In this document: positions 38,001 through 45,865 of the stretch, one piece after another
How the letters are laid out: each line of letters opens with the position of its first letter
Position numbering within the stretch: the stretch's first letter is position 1
From: an uncultured Aquimarina sp.
Lineage (GTDB): Bacteria; Bacteroidota; Bacteroidia; Flavobacteriales; Flavobacteriaceae
DNA: 64,000 nucleotides
Direction of reading: 5' to 3'
NCBI GenBank assembly: GCA_947501475.1
Contig: CANMWA010000005.1
Location: 281,864-345,863 of the forward strand
The notes under the pieces: generated by a model
Told to the model about the DNA's origin: nothing
The model's database searches: none
The model's input: the letters and a program-made list of their open reading frames with translations, nothing else
Made by a program: the position numbers and the translations under genes

Positions 38001-38510
38001 TTTTATCTCGGCGACGTCTTTAATCCCAAATCGCCCCGAATGATTAGTAACAATATCAAGCACAATTTTCATGTCTCGTGCATGTACTTCATTAATTAAA
38101 TCTTGAAATGTAGCGCCAGGTGATTCTAGTCGTGGATCTACCTTGGTAAAATCCCATGCATGATAACCATGATAATCTAACGGACTTCGGTTGTGAACTA
38201 TTGGAGTGATCCATATGGCAGTAAAACCTAGATCTTTGATATAATCTAGTTTTTGAATAAGCCCTTTGAAATCGCCTCTCCATGTTACGTCGTTAGGGTC
38301 TGTAATGGTTGGGTTAATAGTTGGATCTGGATTAAAGGAAGACCATTCTGTTGGGGCATTATTGTTTGGATCTCCATCAAAAAAACGAGTCGTCATCAAA
38401 AAATAAATAGTTTCTTCTCTGAAATCTGTCTGACTATTCATAGACAAGGGAATAAAATATATAATCCCTATGTTTATTATACTTAATAAACCGAGTAATA
38501 ATTTTTTCAT
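35073..38510 (-). CDS. Secreted multimodular GH13 alpha-amylase with CBM26-like modules and T9SS sorting domain
   Basis: A 1145-residue exported enzyme. Signal peptide 1-26. GH13 catalytic domain ~30-510 with all four conserved regions: DIVTNH (152-157), FRWDTVKH (293-300, nucleophile Asp296), FGEV (acid/base Glu325) and DNHD (403-406, Asp406). A beta-sandwich domain (~510-590) follows, then two chitobiase-C-like Ig domains (~604-686 and ~787-870). Three CBM26-like starch-binding repeats sit at ~691-775, 875-954 and 963-1044, each with NPNIYFWN/NIHYWN, NWPG and GWYYNG-WYD. The type IX secretion domain is 1063-1145 (FTIYPNPINNNATIQL...KKIFKK). It hydrolyses starch outside the cell, presumably feeding the convergent SusCD pair. 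Confidence 0.95.
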   Translation of the reverse strand: MKKLLLGLLSIINIGIIYFIPLSMNSQTDFREETIYFLMTTRFFDGDPNNNAPTEWSSFNPDPTINPTITDPNDVTWRGDFKGLIQKLDYIKDLGFTAIWITPIVHNRSPLDYHGYHAWDFTKVDPRLESPGATFQDLINEVHARDMKIVLDIVTNHSGRFGIKDVAEIKYNTDPTAIWYAPDNPNWEYDGLTPNPEDGLIWSRANLAKMPPPFNQNLAAYNFPGKENYVDTSDPNWYHHSGNGFAQGFDDVENLQNRALAGDTPDLNTENQVVRDYLVNAYTTFINMGVDAFRWDTVKHMSREDILYFYDAFKAVNPDLFIFGEVAQKRHELHPVDEINPHYYTWRGAVNNSEPVDLAVLDFFAEATFHGTFEEGQSFSTVRAASRYDNLYSDPSTLVTWLDNHDFGPNNDWNRRYGGTDENLAACMNFMFTWRGIPSIYYGTEMRFKTGEFADIHDASGIERSINETGRAYYGDVIDQASSHKIYQHIKKLNAIRKAIPALQKGSWSWKDAPGNAVAYRRTYQNSEVAVGLAKDGNASFSISGMTNGIYRDAVTGKEAVVSNGSLNFNVTSGSAGIYVLNGPGLIGSCGGGFFETCVNGPSNPLAIINPNTSQSENPIQISIEGIGGAGPPYQIFYTSNGNDPSMLSTRYTEPFTINETKLIKAIVYDKDGMASEISSKNYTIGPIEGLHIYFKKPSNWSQVNIHYWNESPNVLPPSNWPGLQMNRIDNTNWYEYVFIGIDRTNLLFSDNGTNKTPDLSRNRDGWYDNGIWYDTQPGNTTNTPPALTMSPEGGTFIDGDTVSVSLSATDDTSNTINIYYTLNGDEPTTASSIYITPLMVHQNTTIKAIAYDTEGLSSNTVSNSFTFSTNSDSMTIYYKGTLNNPNIYFWNTSPSTITANWPGERMIDQENGWFSYTLNSVCANLIFSDNGASKTTDLNRCGDGWYYNGTWYDSNPEQSQELTVYFRSDNYNNPNIYFWNVSPSNTTTSWPGQSMTQESDGWYSYTFINTNCANMIFSNNGDSKTADLSRCKKGWYYNGIWYDNNPSAIKSGMKINNDNSAKFTIYPNPINNNATIQLYTYKKETNVSIEINNLYGAREVIFDNIVRQGKHTINLDQHLLRTSGVYFCRVTVNGVSQVKKIFKK

Positions 38511-38687
38511 TAGTGTTGTGTGTTTGTGTTAAGCCCGATTTTAAATGATTAAAACCGTTAGTATAAAATTGTGTTTGTGTGAAATAATTGTGTTTAATTT
38601 TACATAAAATGAATTTTTTTGATTATTTTTTTGTTAATATCACAATTTAAGTAAATTCTTACACGAGGATAATTAGTGTGATTAACG

Positions 38688-38697
38688 AAAACGTTTT
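38688..38697. promoter_or_regulatory. Possible LacI-family operator upstream of the amylase gene
   Basis: AAAACGTTTT is a 10-bp perfect palindrome centred on CG, flanked by ATTAAC and GTTAAT arms that are nearly symmetric. The centre and size fit LacI/GalR-type operators (AACGTT core), which control starch genes in several Bacteroidota. It lies about 180 bases upstream of the amylase ATG. No LacI-type gene is in the window. Confidence 0.45.
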
Positions 38698-39021
38698 AGT
38701 GTTAATAAATCATTAACATATTATGGTTTTTGACTTGTAGAAAAGAGTAATCGGCTGTTAGTATTAAATAATAGATGTAGTAATTGAGAGAAGGTGGTTA
38801 AGTACGATTAGCTTCTGTAGATTTAAATCCTAATTTTTATTTTATCCACTTTGGTATGTTTTGCATATAAAATACATAAAAGTAGGATTATTCTTTGTGT
38901 TACAAAGTTTAAAGATCTATTGACTATATCAAACCAAGCAGTTTTGTAGTATATAGTACCTCTTGGGTTTAATAGCGTAAATAATAACTTGAATGCTTAG
39001 TTTGGATATTCTCTTGACATT

Positions 39022-39050
39022 TTGTCTCATGTCATCTCGAGCGTAGTTAA
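39022..39050. repeat. Degenerate interspersed repeat patch
   Basis: TGTCATCTCGAGCGTAGT followed by a decayed arm resembles the TGTCATCTCGAGCGnAGTCGAGA interspersed palindromes of flavobacteria, with the second arm largely lost. Low confidence; based on remembered pattern. Confidence 0.3.
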
Positions 39051-39185
39051 TAGACCATTATAATAAAACACTCGAATTGACACTTTTTTGTAGTAATTCT
39101 CCTAAAATGTAATAGGTTATTATAAGGAAGATTATATCCGATTACCTCTCTTTTCTTAAAACAGATGCAATCTTAACATGAAAAA

Positions 39186-41222
39186 TTAAAGTTGCTTAAT
39201 TTTTTTTAATTTGGCTTTCCAAACCTCTAAGCTTTCTTTGTGTTTTTCTATGTTTTTATGCACTTCTTTTACCAAAGGATTATCGTCTTTTGCATTTTTA
39301 AAGAACTGAAGGTTATTCTCTAATTGACGAATTTCGCTATTAACATCATCAATTTTTTTGCGAATAAAACTTTGCTCACTCCTTAAGGCTCTGTCATCAG
39401 TTTGATTGGATAATGCATTTAATTTGTTTTCGTACTTTATAAGCTCTGTTTCTTTTCGGCTTAAATTAAGTTGTTGAAAAAGGTCATCAAGTACCTTGTT
39501 GTATTCGGATTCGATATTTTTCTTTTTATAAGGAACCCTTCCTAGTGTTTTCCATAACGCAATGTTCTCTTTTATGGTGTCAAGGTCTGCTTTTGGCTCT
39601 CCTGTAAGACTCAAATTTTTCAAGGCTTCAATATGTGCTTGCTTTTTTTCAAGAGAAACAACTTCTTCTTTGTTTGCTTCATTTCTTTCAGCATGTAAAC
39701 GATCAAAATAGTGATTACACGCATCTTTAAATCTTTTCCAGATCTTATCGCTATCCTTGCGAGGAACATGGCCTATTTTTTTCCAATCTGCTTGGATTTT
39801 TTTCATCAATGCAGTAGTAGTAGATAGATCATCATTATCCTTATTGTCTTCAGCAATTTTGATAAGCTCCATTTTTTTATTAAGATTATCAAATTGCTCT
39901 TTTTTTAAGTGTTTATAGAATGCATTTTTATTACGATTAAAATCTCTTACAACACTTTTGAAATGACTCCATGTTTGTTCATTTACATTAGAAGGGACTT
40001 TTCCTGCTTTAAAGAATTTCTCTCTTAATACTTCAATTTCTTTAATTTTTTGCTGCCAACCGCTATGATTTTGAGGATGATTAGATCCTACTTCTATAAT
40101 TTCTTTAATGATTTCATTTTTGATCTCAAGATTTTTTTCATAGACTTTATCAAGATCTTTGAAATAACTCTGGCGATTTTCATGAATTTGTTTAGTTAGT
40201 GCACTAAACTTTTCCCAAATAGGTTCTCTATATTCTTTTCCTACAGGTCCAAGATCTTCTTTCCACATTTTGTGAAGCAACTGTAATTCTCTAAAAGCTC
40301 TATTTACATCTGTTTCTTGGGCAAGTTCTGTAGCGCGTTCTATGATTTTAAGTTTTTGTTCTAGATTATGTTTAAAATCTAAATCTCTAAACTCTCTATT
40401 AAGGTGTAAGAAATCATAGAAATTTTCTGTGTGATGGTGATAAGTATTCCAGACAGTATTGTATTTATCTCTTGGGATAGGACCTGCATTACGCCATCTT
40501 TCTTGAATACTTTTAAAATGGTTATAGGTGGTGTTTATATTTTCATCTACATTAAGTAGCCCTTTAAGCTCTTCTATAAGTTCTAGGCGCTTATTTAGAT
40601 TTTCTTGTAGATCCTTTTTTAAATTTTGATAATAACCATTACGCTTTTCTTTGTAATCAAAATAGACCGAATTGAACTCTTTTTTTATAGGTGTAGAATA
40701 ATAAAAATCAATAATATCTCCTCCCTCTGCTAAAAATTCTTCTTTTTTTTGCTCTACTTCTTCATTAAACTTTTCATTAAACTCAGCTCTGATTTCATCA
40801 ACATGCTCTTTTATTGCTTGAATTTTTTCACTTTTAATAAGATTACGCAATTCTATGATCAGCTCTTCTTTGTTCATTGCATGATAATCTTTTTTTACGA
40901 TATCATGTCTTTCTATGGTTGTTTCATCTTCACTGTGTTCAGCGACAGCTTCATCCATTTGATTTTGAACAATATCATTTGGCTGTTCTATCGGTGTGGG
41001 TATTTCTTCATCAACTTCTTTTTCGACATCGGCACTTTGTAGGTTCTCTTCGATCATCGGTTCAGAAACTTCAGTTTTTGGGATGATGATTTCTTTTTCT
41101 TGCTCTTCAGATGTAGTAGGTTCTTTTTTGTCTATGACAGAGCCTTCCGAGCTTGTTTCTAGAATTTCTACTTTATTTTCCTTTTCTCCATCTGCTTGTG
41201 GCAGGTTATCGCGTGTTGACAT
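39186..41222 (-). CDS. DUF349 repeat protein
   Basis: A 678-residue soluble coiled-coil protein with an acidic, low-complexity N-terminus (~1-110, rich in Glu, Ser and Thr) followed by five DUF349 repeats of about 70-80 residues. Each has a W-K-x-(L/I/A)-G-(P/R/H)-(V/I)-P core: QERWRNAGPIPRDKYNTVW, KMWKEDLGPVGKEYREPIW, REKFFKAGKVPSN, ADWKKIGHVPRKDSDKIWKR, ALWKTLGRVPYKK. The C-terminus is a further coiled coil (EIRQLENNLQFFKNA). The family is widespread in Bacteroidota; its function is unknown. It is the last gene of the leftward run after aroE, 124 bases from it, and starts at an ATG. Confidence 0.88.
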   Translation of the reverse strand: MSTRDNLPQADGEKENKVEILETSSEGSVIDKKEPTTSEEQEKEIIIPKTEVSEPMIEENLQSADVEKEVDEEIPTPIEQPNDIVQNQMDEAVAEHSEDETTIERHDIVKKDYHAMNKEELIIELRNLIKSEKIQAIKEHVDEIRAEFNEKFNEEVEQKKEEFLAEGGDIIDFYYSTPIKKEFNSVYFDYKEKRNGYYQNLKKDLQENLNKRLELIEELKGLLNVDENINTTYNHFKSIQERWRNAGPIPRDKYNTVWNTYHHHTENFYDFLHLNREFRDLDFKHNLEQKLKIIERATELAQETDVNRAFRELQLLHKMWKEDLGPVGKEYREPIWEKFSALTKQIHENRQSYFKDLDKVYEKNLEIKNEIIKEIIEVGSNHPQNHSGWQQKIKEIEVLREKFFKAGKVPSNVNEQTWSHFKSVVRDFNRNKNAFYKHLKKEQFDNLNKKMELIKIAEDNKDNDDLSTTTALMKKIQADWKKIGHVPRKDSDKIWKRFKDACNHYFDRLHAERNEANKEEVVSLEKKQAHIEALKNLSLTGEPKADLDTIKENIALWKTLGRVPYKKKNIESEYNKVLDDLFQQLNLSRKETELIKYENKLNALSNQTDDRALRSEQSFIRKKIDDVNSEIRQLENNLQFFKNAKDDNPLVKEVHKNIEKHKESLEVWKAKLKKIKQL

Positions 41223-41345
41223 TGTGTGAACGTTTTTGTTTGTCTAAGCTTAATCTATGACTAAGATACTAACATATTAGAAAACCTCAAAGTTATTAAG
41301 GGCTTTTAGGAACTTCTTAAGTGTTATTTTGATAATAATAGGTGT

Positions 41346-42077
41346 TTAACTATTCCATATTTCCCAGGCTTTTTCTGCTTGTAGAATTAGCATCTGTTGC
41401 CCATTTGAAACTATAGCACCTTGTGTTTTTCCTTTTTTCATAAAAGAGGTTTCTTCTGGGTTGTATATCAGATCATAAAAAATATGATTCTCATTGACAT
41501 ATTCATATGGAATATCTGGGTAACTCTCGATATTTGGATGAGTTCCCAAAGGAGTGCAATTAATGATTAATTTATAATCATGTATTATATCTTCATCAAG
41601 GTCATTATAACTAAGCTCGTTAAAATCGGGATTACGAGATACAAAAATGAAGCTTATATTTAATTGCTGTAATGCGTATGCAATAGCTTTTGAAGCCCCT
41701 CCTGTACCTAAAATTAAAGCTTTTTTGATATTTTTGTTTAATAAAGGTTTTAGAGATTCTGTAAATCCAAAATAATCACTATTGTAGCCGATAAGCTTTT
41801 GGTTAGTATCAAATTTTATAACATTCACAGCTCCGATTTCTTTTGCAATCGGATCTAAATCATCTAAATAAGATATAATTTCCTCTTTGTATGGGATAGT
41901 AACATTAAGACCTTTTATGGCTGAATTTTTTATAAGGTTTTTAAATTCAGTGATTTCCTTGAGGTCAAAATTAAGGTACTCACATGTAAGCCTCTCTTGT
42001 ATAAATTTTTCTGAAAAATAGCTTCTTGAAAACGAATAGCTAATATTTCTTCCTAGTAAACCGTAAGTTGCTTTCAT
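41346..42077 (-). CDS. aroE: Shikimate dehydrogenase
   Basis: A 243-residue NADP-dependent enzyme reducing 3-dehydroshikimate to shikimate in aromatic amino acid synthesis. The N-terminal substrate domain starts with YGLLGRNISYSFSRSYFSEK (the S-x-S shikimate site) and has GLNVTIPYKEEIISYLDDLD with the catalytic Lys. The Rossmann domain has LILGTGGASKAIAYAL and NCTPLGTHP. It is slightly shorter than E. coli AroE. Its ATG overlaps the TGA of the upstream DUF368 gene by 4 bases, so the two are translationally coupled. Confidence 0.95.
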   Translation of the reverse strand: MKATYGLLGRNISYSFSRSYFSEKFIQERLTCEYLNFDLKEITEFKNLIKNSAIKGLNVTIPYKEEIISYLDDLDPIAKEIGAVNVIKFDTNQKLIGYNSDYFGFTESLKPLLNKNIKKALILGTGGASKAIAYALQQLNISFIFVSRNPDFNELSYNDLDEDIIHDYKLIINCTPLGTHPNIESYPDIPYEYVNENHIFYDLIYNPEETSFMKKGKTQGAIVSNGQQMLILQAEKAWEIWNS

Positions 42078-43099
42078 CTAGAATTTTTGAGAGTTCGTTT
42101 GCCATACCATTCAAGCCATAGAACTATACTAATACCTATTATAATAAAAAAGATTCCAATATAGGTTTCGGTGATGGTCATATCAGGAAAAAATCGATCA
42201 TAGTTGTCTAATATTGAATTGCCTTCTGCATCGATTAGTTTATTTCCGGTTTGATCAATTTTAAATATTTTATATTTCCATGGCCATACGACACCTAGTG
42301 AACCTGTAATAAAACCAATTATTGAAGCAAATGTTGCTGTTTTATAACGTTTTAAGACATATCCTAAAAAATGAGACAGCGTTACTAATCCGGTTATAGA
42401 TCCTAAGCTAAAAACGATTAAAACTTTTAATAATCGAATCCTTCGAGTGTTTTCTATAAATGAAAAATCCCATTGTATTAGATCTGCTATTGTGTCGTAT
42501 AACGCGTTAACAGAGTCTACTAATAAAAGAACATAATTGCCTAAAAGAATTAAAATAAAAGAGCCAGAAAGACCAGGTAATGTCATACCTGAAACTCCTA
42601 TAATACCACAAATAAAAACAAACCAGAGGTTGTCATTTTGTGTTGCAGGTTCTAACAAGCTAATGCTTATACCAACAATAACGCTAATAATTATAAGGCA
42701 TATATTTCTTTTGCTCCAATCATCAAAATCTTTTACGATATAATAGATAGATCCAAGGATCATCCCAAAAAATGTTGCCCATACATAAAGCTCAAAATGG
42801 ATAATAAAATAATCCAAGATTTTTGAAACACTAAAATAACTAATGAGCATGCCTAAGATGAGTAATCCTAAGAATTTACCATTGATATATCTCCAGAAAC
42901 TTTGAAACCTAAAATTGATAAATAGTTTAAAAGCTTTAAAGTTGATTTTTTGTAAGGAGTAAATAAATTCTTCATAAAACCCAGCAACAAAAGCAACAAC
43001 TCCTCCTGAAACTCCAGGCACTTTATTAGCAGCACCCATAGCCAGACCTTTTATAACAAGAAAAAGTTTATCGGTAAAAGTGCGGGTACTTTGTTGCAT
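42074..43099 (-). CDS. DUF368 membrane protein (PopT-type), copy 2
   Basis: A 341-residue polytopic membrane protein of the DUF368 family, with the duplicated signature KGLAMGAANKVPGVSGGVVA near the N-terminus and GMTLPGLSGSFILILLG in the middle. About eight to ten helices are visible. DUF368 proteins such as Vibrio cholerae PopT have been reported as undecaprenyl-phosphate translocases that recycle the lipid carrier of wall and surface glycans; I assign that role by family. It lies 3 bases after a paralogue and overlaps aroE. Confidence 0.88.
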   Translation of the reverse strand: MQQSTRTFTDKLFLVIKGLAMGAANKVPGVSGGVVAFVAGFYEEFIYSLQKINFKAFKLFINFRFQSFWRYINGKFLGLLILGMLISYFSVSKILDYFIIHFELYVWATFFGMILGSIYYIVKDFDDWSKRNICLIIISVIVGISISLLEPATQNDNLWFVFICGIIGVSGMTLPGLSGSFILILLGNYVLLLVDSVNALYDTIADLIQWDFSFIENTRRIRLLKVLIVFSLGSITGLVTLSHFLGYVLKRYKTATFASIIGFITGSLGVVWPWKYKIFKIDQTGNKLIDAEGNSILDNYDRFFPDMTITETYIGIFFIIIGISIVLWLEWYGKRTLKNSR

Positions 43100-43102
43100 A
43101 GA

Positions 43103-44068
43103 TTAGTCAGCTTTTTTTACTGCAAGGCGCTCTAAGATAAGAATTAATAGAAAACCTAAAGTGACAAAAAGCAATACCCAAATGATTTTTGGATCACCTT
43201 CAAATTGCATAGGCATTATACTTTTTTCTATAAAAGGTACATCTATCCCTTCAGAATTTGTTCTCCAGGACAATACTTTTTTCCAAGGCCAGATTTTGTT
43301 AAGAGACCCTATCATAAAACCTGTAAGTATAGCTAGTGTGGTGTTTTTGTGATGCTTGAACATCCAGTTCAATACCTTAGAGAATAGTTTTAATCCAGTA
43401 ATTGCACCAGCAGCTATAATCATTAATTTGATTATAGCTTGTGATAATAGTTCAAAATTCATGTTTGTTAATCCTTCACGAAACTGATTTAAAATATCTA
43501 TAAATGTTTGGTAAGCTCCAAGAATTAACAATATAAAAGCCCCAGAAACTCCTGGCAATATCATAGCAATAATGGCAATAAATCCACAAAAAAGTAAATA
43601 CCAATTACTATCTGGAGATGCTAAAGGTTCTGCAATAGTTATGAAATAGGATATAATAGCTGCTATAATGATTCCTATAAAAACCTTGGGTTTCCAAACT
43701 GTAATTTGTTTTCCGATATATAAAATACTTGCTAGTACTAAACCAAAGAAAAATGCCCAAAGAAATAGTGGTTGGTGATGTAAAAGCCATTTTATTACTT
43801 TGGCTAATGAAAGAATACTAATAGCAATACCCAAAAAAAGCGCTGTAATGAATGATAGATTATATTTTTTCCATGAAGCTATAAAACCTTCATTTCTCCA
43901 GACTTTGAAAAAATTAATATCTAAGGCATTAATAGTATCGATAAGTTCTTCGTAAATCCCTGAAATAAAAGCTATTGTTCCTCCAGAAACTCCTGGTACT
44001 ACATCTGCAGCACCCATTGCGAGCCCTTTTGCTGAGATCACAAGATAGTCCTTAAGACTTCTTCGCAT
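43103..44068 (-). CDS. DUF368 membrane protein (PopT-type), copy 1
   Basis: A 321-residue paralogue of the next gene, with KGLAMGAADVVPGVSGGTIA at the N-terminus and AMILPGVSGAFILLILGAYQ centrally. The frame is open upstream to an ATG at 44113, but a -7 element (44101-44108) lies on that extension, and MRRSLKDYLVISAKGL aligns with the start of the paralogue, so I use the ATG at 44068. By family it should flip undecaprenyl phosphate across the inner membrane. First gene of the popT-popT-aroE unit. Confidence 0.87.
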   Translation of the reverse strand: MRRSLKDYLVISAKGLAMGAADVVPGVSGGTIAFISGIYEELIDTINALDINFFKVWRNEGFIASWKKYNLSFITALFLGIAISILSLAKVIKWLLHHQPLFLWAFFFGLVLASILYIGKQITVWKPKVFIGIIIAAIISYFITIAEPLASPDSNWYLLFCGFIAIIAMILPGVSGAFILLILGAYQTFIDILNQFREGLTNMNFELLSQAIIKLMIIAAGAITGLKLFSKVLNWMFKHHKNTTLAILTGFMIGSLNKIWPWKKVLSWRTNSEGIDVPFIEKSIMPMQFEGDPKIIWVLLFVTLGFLLILILERLAVKKAD

Positions 44069-44100
44069 TCGTATTGTTTTTTGATGTTGTTTATCACAAA

Positions 44101-44108
44101 CAAATGTA
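44101..44108 (-). promoter_or_regulatory. -7 promoter element for the DUF368-DUF368-aroE unit
   Basis: The minus strand reads TACATTTG, an exact TAnnTTTG match 32 bases upstream of the chosen ATG at 44068. It sits in the 77-base gap after the TPR gene. Confidence 0.6.
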
Positions 44109-44145
44109 TGCAAAACTTAATAGAAAAAAACCAGTCTTTTTTAAA

Positions 44146-45534
44146 TTATTTGTACTCTGAAATAATATTTTGAATTAGTGTAAGGCTAAAGACATTCTCA
44201 AAAAGTTCTTCTAAAACAATATGATATTCATAATCTTGTTCTAGAGCTTTACGTAAATGGTATTCTCCTTTTTCAATTTCTTGATTTTCATAGTAAATAC
44301 CGGCTAATCTATATTGTACTTCTGCATTTTCGGGATAAAACTCTGTAGCTTGATGTAAATTTTTTATTGCGGCATTAGATTCTCCAAGAAATTTTAAGAT
44401 ATCCGAACGGCTTAACCAGGTTTCTAATTCATAGTTGCCTAATTCTAATGCTTTTCTATAGCCCCGTTCTGCTTCTTCAAAAAAGGAAAGTCGATTATTA
44501 ATTTTAGCATATCGTTTCCAGTACAATACATTTTCTCCGTCAATATTGATTGCTTTATTAGTATAATACAGTGCTTTTTGATAATTACGTTTTCGCATAT
44601 AGAAATCAGTAATTGCAATCCACCCCTTATCGAGTAATGGATCTTCATGCACAGTTTTTGAGTAATGTTGAATTGCCAAATCATCATCGCCTAATTTCTC
44701 AAAACACTTACCTATTCTAAGCAAGGCAAAAGAAGTTGGGTCATCTAATTCTAGAGTAATTCTATAATTTTCGATCGCTTCGTTATATCGTTTTAACTTT
44801 TCAAGTACTTTTCCTTTTTCAAGATATGCTCCTATAAAATATTCATCACTGATAATTGCAAAATCGAATGCGGCAAGGGCTTTTTCGTAATCTTTTAGGT
44901 CAAAATATTGTTTACCTACTTGATGCCATGCAACTTCGCAATATGGATTCTTATCAAGAAACATGTTGAGATACTCTATCGCTTCTTCATGCTGTTCCAG
45001 AAAATCAAAACAGTATATTACATTATATAGTGCAGAGTAATCTTGATCATCTGTCTCTAAACATCTCATAAAGTTGATTTTTGCATTCTCAAAATCATCC
45101 ATGAATAGATACTCCATACCGATCAGAGAGTATACATCTGCTTCATCATTTGTATAGCTTAGTGCTTTACTTAAAAGTTCTATGGCCTTTATATGATTAT
45201 TTTGCTTAGAAAGTATATTGGCTTTTTGAATATAAATTTCTTCATTTTCTGGTTCTATAGCATGTAATTGTGCCAAAAGATTATCTGCCTTTTCTAAACG
45301 ATCTTCAAAAACCATAACTTCTACTTGCAATAGTTTAAGGTTTACAGAAGATGGGTGTTGAGAAAGGCTAAGAGATATTGCTTTTTTAGCTTTAGCTATT
45401 TTTCCGTTTTCCAAATAATGATGTATAATGGATTCAAACTCATTAGAATCAAAAAATTTAACATCATTAGATCTCAGCATAGACTCGTAACGAGTAATTG
45501 AGAAATTATTTTCTTCTTCGTGGTTAAATTTCAT
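44146..45534 (-). CDS. Tetratricopeptide-repeat protein
   Basis: A 462-residue soluble protein made almost wholly of TPR motifs, about eleven to twelve 34-residue repeats. Clear units include EEAIEYLNMFLDKNPYCEVA, YEKALAAFDFAIISDEYFIG, YNEAIENYRITLELDDPTSF and YQKALYYTNKAINIDGENVL, each with the W/L-G-Y-A-P spacing. No signal peptide or membrane segment, so it probably works in the cytoplasm as a protein-protein scaffold. The partner is unknown. Transcribed from its own promoter (45670-45677). Confidence 0.87.
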   Translation of the reverse strand: MKFNHEEENNFSITRYESMLRSNDVKFFDSNEFESIIHHYLENGKIAKAKKAISLSLSQHPSSVNLKLLQVEVMVFEDRLEKADNLLAQLHAIEPENEEIYIQKANILSKQNNHIKAIELLSKALSYTNDEADVYSLIGMEYLFMDDFENAKINFMRCLETDDQDYSALYNVIYCFDFLEQHEEAIEYLNMFLDKNPYCEVAWHQVGKQYFDLKDYEKALAAFDFAIISDEYFIGAYLEKGKVLEKLKRYNEAIENYRITLELDDPTSFALLRIGKCFEKLGDDDLAIQHYSKTVHEDPLLDKGWIAITDFYMRKRNYQKALYYTNKAINIDGENVLYWKRYAKINNRLSFFEEAERGYRKALELGNYELETWLSRSDILKFLGESNAAIKNLHQATEFYPENAEVQYRLAGIYYENQEIEKGEYHLRKALEQDYEYHIVLEELFENVFSLTLIQNIISEYK

Positions 45535-45865
45535 ACACGTTGATTATAGATGCTCAATAAATTATGTAAGCAATATAGGTCTCTTTTTGTTTTCCCCAAC
45601 AAGAAAGAAATAGTAAGACTCCAATACTTCATTTATTTTGCATAATTGATTTCCTCAGTATTAAAATTACAAATGTAATGCCGTGATTATACTTCAAAAA
45701 ACAATTGTTTTTAACAAACTAATTAACAAAATACGTACCATTACTATTATTCATGGTATGGAGTTTTATCTTTTTGTAAGCTATAAATTGAATTTGTTTT
45801 GTGTAGAAGAGGTATTAGGTAAGTATTAATATACGAATTTTTGAACCAAATCTTCTAATAATCGT
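45535..45865. other. Intergenic region upstream of the TPR gene
   Basis: 331 bases without a supportable gene. It contains the TPR gene promoter (45670-45677) and a weak inverted repeat ACCAT ... ATGGT near 45737-45757 of no clear meaning. Confidence 0.6.
45670..45677 (-). promoter_or_regulatory. -7 promoter element for the TPR gene
   Basis: The minus strand reads TACATTTG with a TTG (45695-45697) 17 bases upstream, close to the Bacteroidota -33/-7 layout. The leader would be about 130 bases. Confidence 0.6.

Larger units (their letters stand above)
38511..39185. other. Non-coding region upstream of the amylase gene
   Basis: 675 bases without a supportable gene. It contains a palindrome that looks like a LacI-type operator (38688-38697) and a degenerate repeat-like patch near 39022-39050. 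No exact TAnnTTTG element faces the amylase gene, so its promoter is not located. Confidence 0.6.

Noticed and set aside
38511..39185. RNA gene or riboswitch upstream of the amylase gene
   Set aside because: No strong structured element or known riboswitch core was seen; only the short palindrome stands out.
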